Positions 1-11,663 of a stretch of 35,099 nucleotides of DNA are shown in pieces. The stretch spans positions 86,474 to 121,572 of the forward strand of contig NAOQ01000192.1 in the NCBI GenBank assembly GCA_002751075.1, read 5' to 3'. The position numbers were made by a program, and so were the translations under genes. Position 1 is the stretch's first letter; each line of letters starts with the position of its first letter. Under the pieces are notes generated by a model that saw nothing but the letters and a program-made list of their open reading frames with translations, was not told the origin of the DNA and did no database searches. The DNA comes from Ichthyophonus hoferi (taxonomy: Eukaryota > Opisthokonta > Ichthyosporea > Ichthyophonida > Ichthyophonidae).

Positions 1-52
1 AGTATCTCCGCCTGTCACGCGGAAGACCTGGGTTCGATTCCCAGACGGAGAG
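1..52 (+). tRNA. tRNA-Asp(GUC), 3' part
   Basis: The 5' acceptor strand and most of the D arm lie before the window. The anticodon stem TCCGC/GCGGA (7-11, 19-23) encloses the loop CTGTCAC with anticodon GTC at 14-16. The T stem CTGGG/CCCAG (28-32, 40-44) encloses TTCGATT. The 3' acceptor strand ACGGAGA (45-51) is followed by G52, the discriminator base expected for tRNA-Asp. A T-run at 53-58 fits a Pol III terminator. All pairings are intact, so the gene looks functional; CCA is not encoded, as usual in eukaryotes. Confidence 0.95.
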
Positions 53-58
53 TTTTTT
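53..58 (+). terminator. Pol III T-run terminator of tRNA-Asp
   Basis: Six T residues begin directly after the discriminator base of the tRNA, the standard RNA polymerase III stop. Confidence 0.8.
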
Positions 59-279
59 AAAATGCTTATGCCCGTGCATTTCTAGAATATTTATAGGTTA
101 TCTTCTTTGAGTTCTGATATACTAATATATATGTTAACCCAAACCTGTGTAGTGTGTAGTTATATGCATCATAACTGTCCTTATTCCACCCACCAGTTTT
201 ACTTGGCCTAATAACATATAAGTAACTTTGATAGTTGAAAGAAGAATCATTTTTAAGTATAAAATTTTCTCCTCTACAG

Positions 280-456
280 ATAATAGATGCCTTTGATTCA
301 AAGAAACAAAGGAAGAGTGAAAAACCAAACCGTTTCTCCATTGTAGATCGGACATCCCATAAACCTTTCTTGATAATGGCGCCCCGTTTGGTGAAAGATA
401 GAGATATGTGGCTGGACTGCATTGGTAGTATAGGAGTTGCAATTTTGAGGGAAATG
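280..456 (+). CDS. Internal exon of a PH-domain-like protein (partial gene)
   Basis: The exon is bounded by a CCTCTACAG acceptor (AG 278-279) and a strong GTAAGT donor at 457. It is phase 0 at both ends and encodes 59 residues. The stretch NRFSIVDRTSHKPFLIMAP, followed by KDRDMWLDCIGSIG, resembles the last strands and the C-terminal helix with its invariant Trp in pleckstrin-homology domains, which bind phosphoinositides or proteins at membranes. The family call is inference from this pattern. Earlier exons must lie before the window or in bases 59-279, so the tRNA gene is either just upstream or inside an intron. A possible last exon is 749-832: AG 747-748, phase 0, QEPYPLVMGSTRK..., then a TAG stop. 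Its pyrimidine tract is poor, so it is only a candidate. Confidence 0.6.
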
Positions 457-956
457 GTAAGTTAACGCTATCAATTCTCGATATTATAATCTGACGATTG
501 GTGTGCTGAGATATGATTATTTATTCCTGTCGTTGTTCTTGCCGTAATATTTTTTTCACTCTCACTATTACCTTTTATATTATTTCTGATTTGTTTTGGT
601 TGTTGTGGCTCTACCTTTGCAATAACCGATGATATGTACCCCTTACCCCCATTCCATACGTCTGTCCTTCCACCTATACTCTTCTTTGATTATTGAATGA
701 AAAGGATGCATAGTCTGGCTCGTACGTCTTGGCTGTTGGACAACACAGCAAGAACCTTACCCCCTCGTTATGGGATCAACAAGAAAGTTGTGCGGCTTCT
801 TATCTCTGAAATAGTCATGCATTGCAATTGATTAGTACATTTTAAACTTTTAATACCACTGATTTTAGTAAGTAGAATAGGAGGCTTTACAACCCGTTCG
901 TATTGACATACATATAAGACGGATATGCCCATCCTTTCTATATAGTTAAATTTCAT

Positions 957-1748
957 AATGAGATTTATATTTATCTAATTTGAGCTGCCTAAAAGCTGAA
1001 CCTTATTAGGTAAAATTGTAGGTTACTACATACATGAGAAATATCAAGCAAAAACCCTTGCAAACTTTCATAACCTTATGCTTAGATAAAAGTGTGCCTT
1101 TTATTCATTTAGTTATTGTTGTATAACTTGATAATGAATTCGGTATTCAATTAAAGTTGATTTTTTTCTATGAGCCGCAAAATTGCTAGATTTTTTTCCA
1201 TTTTATTTCAAAGTAATTCATTTCCTCTATATAAAAAACAATTTACTCCGATAAGAATATTAGACAGGCTTTTTTAGGGACAACTGGTAGCAACTATTAT
1301 GTCTAGCTACGAATCTGTAGTATTACAATTATGCTACAGTTAGGCTTTATGTACTTCTTAATGTTGTAAGTTTTAGCATTGGCTGCGATAACGACGATAT
1401 TTAATCCAATACACAGCAGAGGCTGGCTACGTCTTATCTTAATATATTTTAATGGGTAGGGTCTTGGCCAATAATCTATTCTTAAGCTCACGCAATCCAC
1501 TGCCTATTGACTCCATGTTTTTAATGCAACTATCATTTTAAACCAATTTGCTATGATCCTATTAAAGCATGCCCAGTAATTATGGATAGTAGAAGCCTGT
1601 GGTCTGGTATAGTATATTAAAATTGTCTATTTCATTCTGTATAATTTTTCTTTTCATATGTTATAGTAATCATGTCACACATAGTTGACAGCCAAACTTA
1701 CAAGAGGAGAATTAAATAAATACAACAGAACTTTCTTTCAACCTTACT

Positions 1749-1780
<32 letters not shown>

Positions 1781-3889
1781 CATGATCCTGTCTACACGGA
1801 ATCCTTTTCTACTTTTTCTATATAGCATACTATATACATAGAATATCCGATGACTTGATTACTAACTAATTTAAAGAATACGTTAAAATATTTAGTCAAC
1901 AGCCTAACGGCAAGTTCCTGGAAACTAGTAATATTATTAAAATCGCAGCAGATATATGTATCTCACTTGCCATCGCAACTCGCCAAAATGTGGCGATAGG
2001 AAAATGAAATATCCAAGCAACCTTTTAAGCATAGCTATTATTTACAAGCCATTCATGAAATAACCAACAAGTGTGGATGATGCGGACTTATCTAGTTATG
2101 TCTACAATCTCATTAAGTCTTCATATGGCTTCACACAGGCTGCCAATAGTTGCTACTTCTTCCTTGAAAATTATCTCGGCCATATTACCTATATTTCCTT
2201 ATTTTAATATTGTTAACTAAATTCAGCAAGACAATTTTCTTCTAAGGGCCGTCCATGGCCGTTGTAATATGTAACTCGCAGCATAAGTAGCTAGCATGTG
2301 TTGTGTATTTACATTTAAACGATGGCTAATTACCAAGTAAATAGGCATGAATTTTTCCGTTTATTCCGTATAATAGGGTTATATAGTAATTTACCTCAAC
2401 TTAGATAGTTCTATATCACAATGGTTTTTGCTTGTCTTTATTATTAATGTGAAGAATTAAGAGGTACACAGCCTTGCCCAGTCTAATAAATTAAGTAGAT
2501 ATTATACTTCAACTGTTAACAATGGTGATTACATTGCTAGTTATGAATACATTAAGACACTGACCTTCCCCTCTTTAATTCAAATGTAAGAATTAAGATC
2601 AAATCTTCAGGATGCGTAAATCATAATTTCCTGGAGTTTCCAATCTAAATATATCACGGTAATTTCAAATTGCCCCTTTAATATTATTCCATTTCCAATA
2701 TGTTGTTCCAAATCAGATTACAAGACTGTAGCCCTACCAAGTTGTTTTATTTCATTGCAGAAGAAAAAGACATATTCATACACAGCATACATGCTATATA
2801 ATATGTCCAATAGCTTCCTGGCCAATATTCATAACTGCTTCTGATGTTTTGAAATTAGCCAAACTAACTGGAAAACTGTAGACTCTATAATCCCACAACT
2901 AGATATAGGGTTCCTAAATTGCCCTTGTTACTTCTGTATAGTAGTATAATTCACTTATATATAATGTATTTAATAGTATCATGACACTCTTTTGGCATAG
3001 CAGATTAGTGGAGTATATGACACGTATTTCCAAATTCTCTTTACCAACCAAGCAATTTTGGTGTTCTCTTGATATATGTCTGTTCTTCCCTCCTCAGTTC
3101 TAGTGCTAGCTAGCTTTAAATTATTCATTAATCGAATCAAATTTGGGATATTTGCATTTTCTCAACGATAAAACGTACGTACACTATTCGGCTTTTACGA
3201 AATAATTTATTTACTCGATCAGCAAGTAAGCAATCGGATCGCTATAATTGCCAAGTTCCGTGACTATGGACCTATATTTCGTTGGCATTAATTACCAAGT
3301 AAGGGATATTTAAATAAAGTGAACGCGAAAGAGGTAGAGGCGGCCTGATTGGTTCTATATGCTTTAGTTCAGATTTATAAGGTAATAAATAGTATGGTAG
3401 GTAAGGTAGAACCGTGCTTGGCTAAGGTAAGCTTGATGTCATTATGGCAGACGGTGACTATTATTTTCCATATAACGGATCACTATTTTATTATAATATA
3501 CCCTTTTGTAGAGGTCTGCTCACTCATATTTTTACATATTGGTCACTATTATAATACCCCAATAAAAACTAGAATAAAATACTTTATGTCATTATGACAT
3601 TGTATTATATTGTGTATGCTTACATATTTGATTTCAAGCATTAATATCCAATTAGTCCGAGGGCATACCTAATACAGACCTATTAGAAGTCTCATTTAGG
3701 TAATGACATTATCTATATGTCATCGATTGGTTAGAGCCGCCTGTACACGTGCAAATTGCGATCGAATTCCTTTGATAGCCTACAGTTCTCTAAGCATATG
3801 TACGTAGATTAGCTTTCGTCCTATACTGTATTGTATGTACGCACATAACGCTCTCTATAGCTTTGTTGTAATACCTTTGCGTAGCGAAA
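957..3889. other. Gene-free AT-rich stretch
   Basis: No ORF here has exon-like borders or recognisable residues. It holds a TA dinucleotide run at about 1752-1780 and scattered A/T runs. It may be intron or downstream DNA of the PH-like gene and the promoter region of the HD2-like gene. No clear TATA box was seen close to 3890. Confidence 0.5.
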
Positions 3890-6800
3890 ATGCCAGCAAC
3901 TACTTTCTTCGGTAAGCAACGCTGGTTTAATATTTTTTTATTGCTTCAAGTATTTTTGAATATATATATATATATTTGTATTTTAAAAGTAGGGGAAATA
4001 AATCATTTTTACATTTGTGGAGCGTGTTAAACTTTCTAAACACATTTTTTAATATTATATTATGTTGCAATTATAAAATAGAGGATGCGTAGAAAGGCTC
4101 ACAAATAACTACACACATTATTGTTAATTTTATTCTTAATACCTTTTCAATGGTCACTGGGCACTACTCTTACAGTCCTGCAGGACTTATTTTAACCCAA
4201 TATACTATATCAGCGTGTCACTCACATGTTGATCTGATTTTCTGTCTTTAGGGTGTGAATTGTCTGCCAAAAAGCCATATACTTTTGAGGCAGACGAGAT
4301 AGAGGCCTCGGCTCTTTTTCTCAACCAGGTAACTCCGCTACCCCTTTCTTCCTTTTCTTTCACTATCACATCTTGTTCAACCACTGTTGGTTTCTTTCTC
4401 ATGTTTTTATTTTTATTTTCACGTACTCCACACACTTTTTTTCTCCCTCTCTCTCTCTCTCTCTCCCACACCCTACAAAGTCTCGTCTCATCGAACTTGC
4501 TTGCCTTTTGTTCTTATTTTATGCTTTTTGATTCTCAGCCAGGTTCTACACTAGAAAAAAACAGTTTGTACCTATGCATAGATATAAAATATATAAATAT
4601 ATAGTAGGATTGATAGACCGACCCAGAGACAAAGAAATGGTTGATGGAATATAGGGATTAAGATAACGGTATCATGATTACACCACTAACTTCTTCTCTT
4701 TTCACATATATAGGCAGCTATTTTAAGCTCTAAGGATAAGACCCCTACCAAGCTTTTCATTGAGTATAATGATACGAAATATATTCTGTGTACTCTCATT
4801 CCGGGTATAACGTACGTATAATTTCTATATTTAAATGTTTTTCTTCTTCTTTACTATGTAACCTTTTTCTCTCTTGTTTTTGTGTCAAAATAAGCACAAT
4901 GCATTAATATAAGTTAGTCGTTTAATTATTTAAATCATCAATTAAAACGTCAATATAGGTGCCCTCTAATATATTTGATTGATCACTACTTTTTATTTGA
5001 ATGCACACGACCTGCCTACGTGTAATACTTAATTTTAATTTGTATCTATTTGCGTTTAACTTCTCTGTGTGCTTGGAAGACCCACACCGAAAAAATATAT
5101 ATTATAACTTTCTAATATTTTATAGTTGGCTCTATCATTTTATTGGTCATTTATATTTGATCTTAATGTAGATTGGTGAGCTGTTATTAAAATATATTCT
5201 TTCTTATATGTACCAATACATATATAGCCGATTTACCTACTTCTATATCTAAGAATCTACTGTCAATCTACTGTCAATGCTTTACTAATAAATATAGTCT
5301 TACAGTGATCAATGCGTTGTCAAGGTTGATGTTTCTGGTGAGGCCACATTCTCTGTTGAGGGCACCAGGTAAGAAATAGCTGAATGACCTGCATTACGAT
5401 TGTTATACATTTATCAAACTTATGGTTAGGGATGTAGCTTAACTCCAATTAAGTGAGATATCTTATTGTATAGTCAACCGATACGTACTTTACAAGGAAG
5501 AGATTAATGTTGAAGATGAAGATCTGTGAAATAGTTTTAGATTTACCAAAGACCAAAGATTGTATAAATATAGATTGTGATTTTTATATGTGATTGTAGT
5601 TGCATGCTATTATAGAATACTAAAGACAGAGGACTAGTCTCTGTACAAATAGACTACAGATAATATAATTTCTACGTACATACGTACATACATGCTATTG
5701 ATTACTGTTTATAGTAATCCCTATACTCCAATGAGCAACAATTTCACTCAGTTAATTTTTTATTATTTTACACACTTATATGTAAACTTGCTCCTTCTAT
5801 ATATGACTACCTCATTTCTCTAATTTGGTTTTTATTTCAATATTATCTTTCCACCTATCCTGTTCACTTATTAAAATTTAAAACACCTCTTCTTCAGTAT
5901 TATTCACCTTACAGGATATGTGCAAGGGGGAGACGATGACGATGAAGAAGAATTTGAGAAGCAATTGGATGAGAAGTTTATAAGCCACTCAGATGAGGAA
6001 GAGATAGAAATGACCCAGTCAGAGGAAGAGGCACAAATGACTGAGTCTGATAGTGAGGAAGAGGAGAAGGATAAATTATCTGCTCAGGTGGGTGATGTTT
6101 GTTGATTGGAGTGGCAATTGACGTGCATGATCTTGCTGAAACGAGTGGATTTAAGGATAAGGACTAATTTATTTATAATTTATATATAAAAATGAATGTA
6201 TGGACTGTTGTATTTAGATTTTGTTTTTGCATATATATATATATACATTACTGTTATAAAATCCCTCTATATATCCAAATGTATATTTGTGTTGACTTAT
6301 TGACTTTATTTACCTTGCTTGGATACCTAGGCACCGTAACATATGGCAAGATCTTACATATATATATATATATATTATCGCTCCACTTATGAATTACTGG
6401 CGTGCTTTTCCTTATTCCTTTGACTTCCTAAGCAGTTGAATTGTATGTTAATATGTTATATTTTGTTTTTTTAACCCGATCTACCTAACTAATCAGAACT
6501 CTTCAAATTTTGGTGTATCTTCTCTATCTTTTTTACTACCTATTAGTTCTATTGAATATTCTGTTGGATATATCGAAGACAGTGCATGGCCATGCCATAT
6601 ACATACACTATGTAGTAATATGCTATGATATATATATCTTCTCACATTAACTTACACGTCCAATCATCTACCACCAGGGCATAAAAAATCTCCTCTCCGC
6701 TCTTGACGCCAACAAGGCAGCGCGGGGTGTCAAACGTCCTATGACCGGAACAGAGGTTGTGCGTCAGACCGGAAAGAAAGTTAAGGTTGAGGTGCCAAGT

Positions 6801-8738
6801 GATAGCAGTGAGGACGAGGTGAAGAAATCCCGTCGCCCGGCTATCTCGAGTTACTTTGAATTAGAAGCATCCGAAGACTCCGAAGAGGAAGAGGAGGAGG
6901 CGACTGTGGAAGCGCCTGTAGTGGTCACAAAACCTAAAGCTAAGGGTGTGTAACTTTTTATCTTGTTTTGAAATGTGGCATGATTGGGGCTGTATGGAAA
7001 TAGTTTATGGTTTTAAATGTATGGGGACAAGGGAGTGGGAAAGGAATGATATGTTATGAGATTTTTTTTTTTTGAAAGAATTATGTGAAACAATGTTGTT
7101 ATATTAGTTGAACACGACTACCCAATTGAACAAAAATTATGATTATTATACACCTCTACCATTCTTTCATTTTGCATACTAACATACAGATGGTATAATT
7201 TTATTTTCTTATTTTATTTATCTTCCTTTTCAAAAACATCATCACAAACACTTACCTCTGCAACCCTATCACAGTGCCTGTCAAAAATGCCCCTGTCGTT
7301 GTAACCAAGGTGATATGAAGTTTGAATGTGATTATGTACTTATTGATTGTTGTGATGGTAGTTAGTTATAGTATGGTTATGGTCTGGTACTATAATACAT
7401 AAGGATCGTGTGGATGAAAGGGGATAGATGAGTAACTGTATCGTCAGTTTTTCAATGAGTAGGAAAGTGAAACAGTCATGCATTTGGATGTATTAGAGCA
7501 AGTGTCTTTTCCCCAAAACAACATCCCATATATCTACTTCATTTTGTGATTATTTTATCTCTGTAAGAATATTATAGATGATAGTTCAATTTCCTAATAT
7601 GTTTTCCTTGCATATACTCATTTATCAACCTAAATTGACACATATACATTACATAGCCTGCTGCTATGTCTGCTGTCAAGGGTAAAGCCGCACCCAAAAG
7701 TGCCAACAAGGTACTTACTAAGACCGACAAAGTCCCTGTCAAGAATGGGAAAACTCCTGCTAAAGTTGCTGCCAAGATACCTGTTGAGGCTGCGACAGTA
7801 ACCCCTGCCAAAGAGATAACTGCTCAAAAGGCCGTTGCCAAACTACCTACTCAAGCTGAGGCTCTTAAAGCAACCCCTGCCAAAAAAGTAGTTGCTAAAA
7901 AGGTTGTGCCCAAAGTACAAACTAAAGCTGCTGCTAAAAAACAGAATGAAAATGCTAAAAAGGCATCTGCTAAAGCTGTCACTGAAACTCCTGCTAAAGA
8001 AGTTGTTGTGAAAGAAGCTGCTGTGGAAACTGTTACTAAAGCACCTGTTAACGTTGCGGCTAAAAAGCAGCCTACTAAAAAGGTATGGATTTATGCAAGT
8101 ACAAACACTGTAAAGTTAAAGAGATAGGAGGCCTGGGGGTTAATTCTGTGCTGCTGAATCACTGTTGTGATTACCGAAAGAAAGAAAGAGATAAAAGATG
8201 GACTTGGTTGATGATGTTATCATGTGCATTATCTCCTTATAAGGAATGGTTTGGTTGGGTCATTTTCACCTTTCTTGTTCATTTTTTATTATTTACTAAT
8301 AAGCACAAAGAAGGGATGGATAGGCAGATTAACGCATACGGTATTTGATTGGGAGAAGTTGTGATGGGATAGAGAAGGGGATTATGATTGGTCACATAAA
8401 TAAATATTATACATGGCCATAATAAATATATAGAATAGTGTTGTTATGCACACTATAGAACAAGATTTGTACACTACTATATGTATATTCTAATAATTTA
8501 TTCTTCTTTCTCTTTTCTACTATTTGTGCCCCGTTCTCTTTACTTTTATGCTTGTCCTCCAACTATTTATTTATAACAGTAAAAATTCTACCATTCATTG
8601 TACTGACAAACACCCAAACAGAATGTTAAAAGCCCCAAGCAGGACGATAACGAGGGTCCCTATCAGTGCAAACACTGTCCTCGCAGATTCCACTCTGAGG
8701 GTGCCATGGCGCAACACAGTGCCTCAAGGCATAAATAA
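3890..8738 (+). CDS. HD2/HDT-type nucleoplasmin-like chromatin protein with C-terminal C2H2 finger
   Basis: Exons: 3890-3911, 4252-4328, 4714-4811, 5306-5368, 5898-6087, 6678-6945, 7275-7309, 7657-8082, 8622-8738. All introns are GT-AG, phases match at every junction, and the 1296 nt give 431 residues plus stop. The ATG has A at -3. Residues 1-98 look like the FKBP/HD2 nucleoplasmin-like domain: MPATTFFGCEL at the start, ALFLNQAA, KYILCTLIPG, and SIIHLTGY closing the fold. Residues 99-150 are acidic (DDDDEEEFE, SEEEAQ), and a second acidic run lies near 215-225. Residues 252-393 are Lys/Ala/Pro rich with repeated TPAK and AKK, like an H1 tail. Residues 409-430 form C-x2-C-x12-H-x4-H, the spacing of plant HD2 fingers. 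By family it should act in nucleus or nucleolus as a pentameric histone chaperone or deacetylase-associated factor; catalysis is not shown. No FKBP isomerase domain follows the N-terminal domain. Confidence 0.85.
4441..4466. repeat. CT dinucleotide microsatellite
   Basis: A run of CT repeats lies inside the second intron of the HD2-like gene. Confidence 0.8.
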
Positions 8739-9524
8739 GGCGGGCATAGATCTGTTCGTCAACAATTCTCCTATCATGAACTTAACTTGATTTGAATTTT
8801 GAATGTAATAAGTAATGGAGCTATATATTCCCAGAACTTAAATATACACTAGTGTTTCATTTTTGTCCCCAAAAAGGTCTGACAGGATTTTGTAATATTT
8901 TCCAATTCTCCACCTATTAAGCGATCAAGTTAAATTTAGGGTCTTTTTAAATGGGAAGATTTCATTAGTAATTCATATGTTTATATGATTTATGCTTGTA
9001 CAATCAATATAGTATGCCTATCATCCCACCAAAGCGTATGAAAAAGCTGATTTACAATGGATCAATGGATAATACGGCTATACAATAAATAAATAAGAAA
9101 TAAAACACAAGTAGAGATGATATTTTTATATATATCATTGGTCAACGATATATGAAAGGTGTAGTACACTTAATAGTAGTCATTTCTGGTTTATTTAATT
9201 CTACCTTACAAATGCATGGAACTGCAGTGATTGGGAAATAATATAGAGGTTTACTAGAAGTAGAGATGGATTGAAGTTTATTTTTAGAAGAAAAAAATTG
9301 TTGAATGTGTGTATGCTTGAGATAGATAAAGACCAGCCAATTTATGTAAAGGATTTTTTTGGCATGGATATAGCTATATATATATATATATATTCCAATT
9401 GATAATTCCTTTATTTACAACCATTATTATTATTATTACTATTTATTGCTATTATTATTATTACTACTACTACTATTATTGCTATTATTATTATTACTAC
9501 TACTACTATTATTGTTATTGTTAC

Positions 9525-9585
<61 letters not shown>

Positions 9586-10922
9586 GTTATTACTATTACT
9601 ATTATTATTATTATTATTATTATTACTATTACTATTAAAATAGGTTCGAATAATACTAATAAATAATACTTATAAGTCTACAAGCCAGTATATAATAAGG
9701 AGAGTCTAATTATTAATCAGCACTATTTTAATGCTGTTACATCTTCTCCCTCATATTATCGAACACCTTTAGCCTCTTTCAAATATATTACTAGGTTATG
9801 TTCTTATTCATTCATATCGCTTTAATTTCATAGATATGTACATATATATGTCGGAGAGATGTGTGTGGATGGGTGTAGGAACGTGTTGTCTGTACCTCTA
9901 TAGGTCTATCTTTTGCCACACTTGCTACCCTATGTAACAGCAACTCTCCTCAGTACACCCTTCGGTCTATGTTTTATTAGGTACTATTGCAGCAGTTTGA
10001 TAGTTTAGAAAACTGTATCAGTCTTCCTCTTCCTCAATGTTTACACCTACATACAGACATATATATATATATATATATTGTCAGGTAGACACACCTTTAT
10101 ACATCCAGCTCCTATTGTACCGTTGCACTTGCATATTGTTTTGCTATATCTGTGCTTATTATACAAGCATTGGAGACCAACAAAGGTTAGAAAACAATGT
10201 AGATCTATATCTATACAATGGTTCACATATATTTGCAATATTATTGGTTGAACTCTCTTTGTATATCTATCTATTACCACATTCAAACTAGGTTATTCAT
10301 AAATGGCTATAGTTATAGATATCAAAGCTGTATAATATAATGATGCATGTACCCTAATAGGATATAGCATAGGATTATAATGCACTATAAAGACTAGGCA
10401 TAGGTTTTATTACATATAAATTCTCAAATCAATATATATATGGTATGTGTGTGTGTGCCTATTTCAATATATATGTATAGTAGAAATGTGCCTTTATTTT
10501 TTTTTAGTTGAAGGCCAACCAGCTAATACCATATTGGATAATAGCGTCAATAGGTAGAAACCTTGGCTTAAAGCGAATATAATATAATATAAAGCATGCG
10601 AACGTAACATAATAAAATTCAATATAATACAAATATTGCATATAAAGTATAAAAGTCGCAACAATTTTAATAAGTTGTTATGGCAACGAGGCCAGCATAT
10701 TATTGGCCACTCATTCATTCGGACCCAACACAAGCCCGACGTGACCAGCACGCCGTGTGGTCTAAGGCTAACAAAAAGGAAATAAACTTAGACAGAAACA
10801 AAGTTTCTTTAAAAAGCCTTAAATATATATAAATTTTGTGTTTCTAGTTATGTTTCAACCCCCTATACGTATCTATGGAAACTAGAAGATAAATAAAAAG
10901 ATATTAAAAGACATCAAGTCAT
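8739..10922. other. Intergenic, low complexity
   Basis: No gene is seen. AATAAA-like hexamers in the stretch near 9083-9103 could serve as a poly(A) signal for the HD2-like gene, some 350 bp past its stop. TA runs occur near 9374-9392 and 10060-10078. On the minus strand, an AATAAA (plus-strand TTTATT near 10494) lies beyond the stop of the ORF at 10923-11663. Confidence 0.5.
9421..9640. repeat. TTA/CTA trinucleotide microsatellite, about 220 bp
   Basis: Near-perfect ATT repeats are interspersed with ACT and GTT units. The apparent poly-Tyr and poly-Leu reading frames across it come from the repeat and are not genes. Confidence 0.95.
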
Positions 10923-11663
10923 CTATGCTTCCACTTCCATGGGCTCTGTCCCTTCTGCCGCACCTGGCTGCAACCATTGACCGTTCAATGTTCCGTTGTG
11001 TGCCTCGCTGCAGAATGTGTGGAGATGAGACAGGTCGACGGCAGTTAGTTTACGAGACCGCTTGAAATTCCAGGCTAGACGCAGGGCAATGGCCCCAAAA
11101 AGCTTCTTCTCCCACTGGTAGAGGATACTAAGTTCGGCCATAAGCTGTAAGGCGGAATCGACTGTCCAGGTCTCCGTTATCCAGGTGATGAACTCTACAG
11201 CTTCATCATACTGCATTCGGTCTATCATATGGTATACGAGGCGAGTTGTGAAAGGAGAAAGAGGCCAGTCGTTGGAGACAAGATTGGCGAGCTTTGCCCG
11301 CTGTTTAAGTGTCCATGAAGCTGTAGCAGTAAGAAGAAGAGTGGATATGTTGTTAATATGCCAGCTGGGGTTCGATACAATCCAACGTATACCCCAAGCC
11401 GCCCGGTTAATGTCGAATTCTTTTAGCATTCCAGCAAGATGTTGGCCTGAACACTCTGCATTTGACTGCTTTCGTACCCATTCCTTAAAATTTGTGTCCC
11501 ACATTTTATCCATTTTGTTGATAGTCACCTCTGGGTCGAATTTAGGCTGTTCTAGAGGAAGTGTTGTGAACTCTTGTGATATCTTACGCTTATTCAAGCT
11601 TACTGTGTTGGCAGCCACACGGAATCTTGATGGTCCAGTGTTAGTGTTTGTTGGTACCTCCAT
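10923..11663 (-). CDS. Intronless 246-residue Trp-rich protein, family unknown
   Basis: An uninterrupted ORF runs from ATG (complement of 11661-11663) to TAG. The start context is strong: A at -3 and G at +4. The N-terminus (1-45) is Ser/Thr/Asn rich with a small basic patch NKRK near residue 24. Residues 45 to about 220 look all-alpha, with regularly spaced aromatic and aliphatic residues and 12 tryptophans (about 5%, several times the usual level). The C-terminus is acidic (EGTEPMEVEA). No motif of a known enzyme or repeat family was recognised. An A/T stretch TTTAAATATATA (11711-11722) could be the TATA region on the minus strand. Neighbouring genes have introns every 100-300 coding bases, so a 741-nt intronless frame is unusual. 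It may be a retrocopy, a captured mobile-element gene or a host orphan. Coding status is likely because the frame is long and non-repetitive in AT-rich DNA. Confidence 0.7.
   Translation of the reverse strand: MEVPTNTNTGPSRFRVAANTVSLNKRKISQEFTTLPLEQPKFDPEVTINKMDKMWDTNFKEWVRKQSNAECSGQHLAGMLKEFDINRAAWGIRWIVSNPSWHINNISTLLLTATASWTLKQRAKLANLVSNDWPLSPFTTRLVYHMIDRMQYDEAVEFITWITETWTVDSALQLMAELSILYQWEKKLFGAIALRLAWNFKRSRKLTAVDLSHLHTFCSEAHNGTLNGQWLQPGAAEGTEPMEVEA

Noticed and set aside
5911-5914. Acceptor at CCTTACAG for exon 5 of the HD2-like gene
   Set aside because: It puts the exon out of frame with exon 4 and meets a stop at once. The upstream CTTCTTCAG (AG 5896-5897) keeps phase and adds the family-typical IIHLTGY strand.
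9399-9643. Poly-Tyr and poly-Leu ORFs
   Set aside because: They are the direct product of the ATT/ACT trinucleotide repeat, open in several frames, with no gene context.
10923-11663. Possible kinship with the Gag-position ORF because both starts read AACCATGG
   Set aside because: The shared bases are only a good start context; the encoded proteins show no similarity and no LTR-like sequence flanks this ORF.
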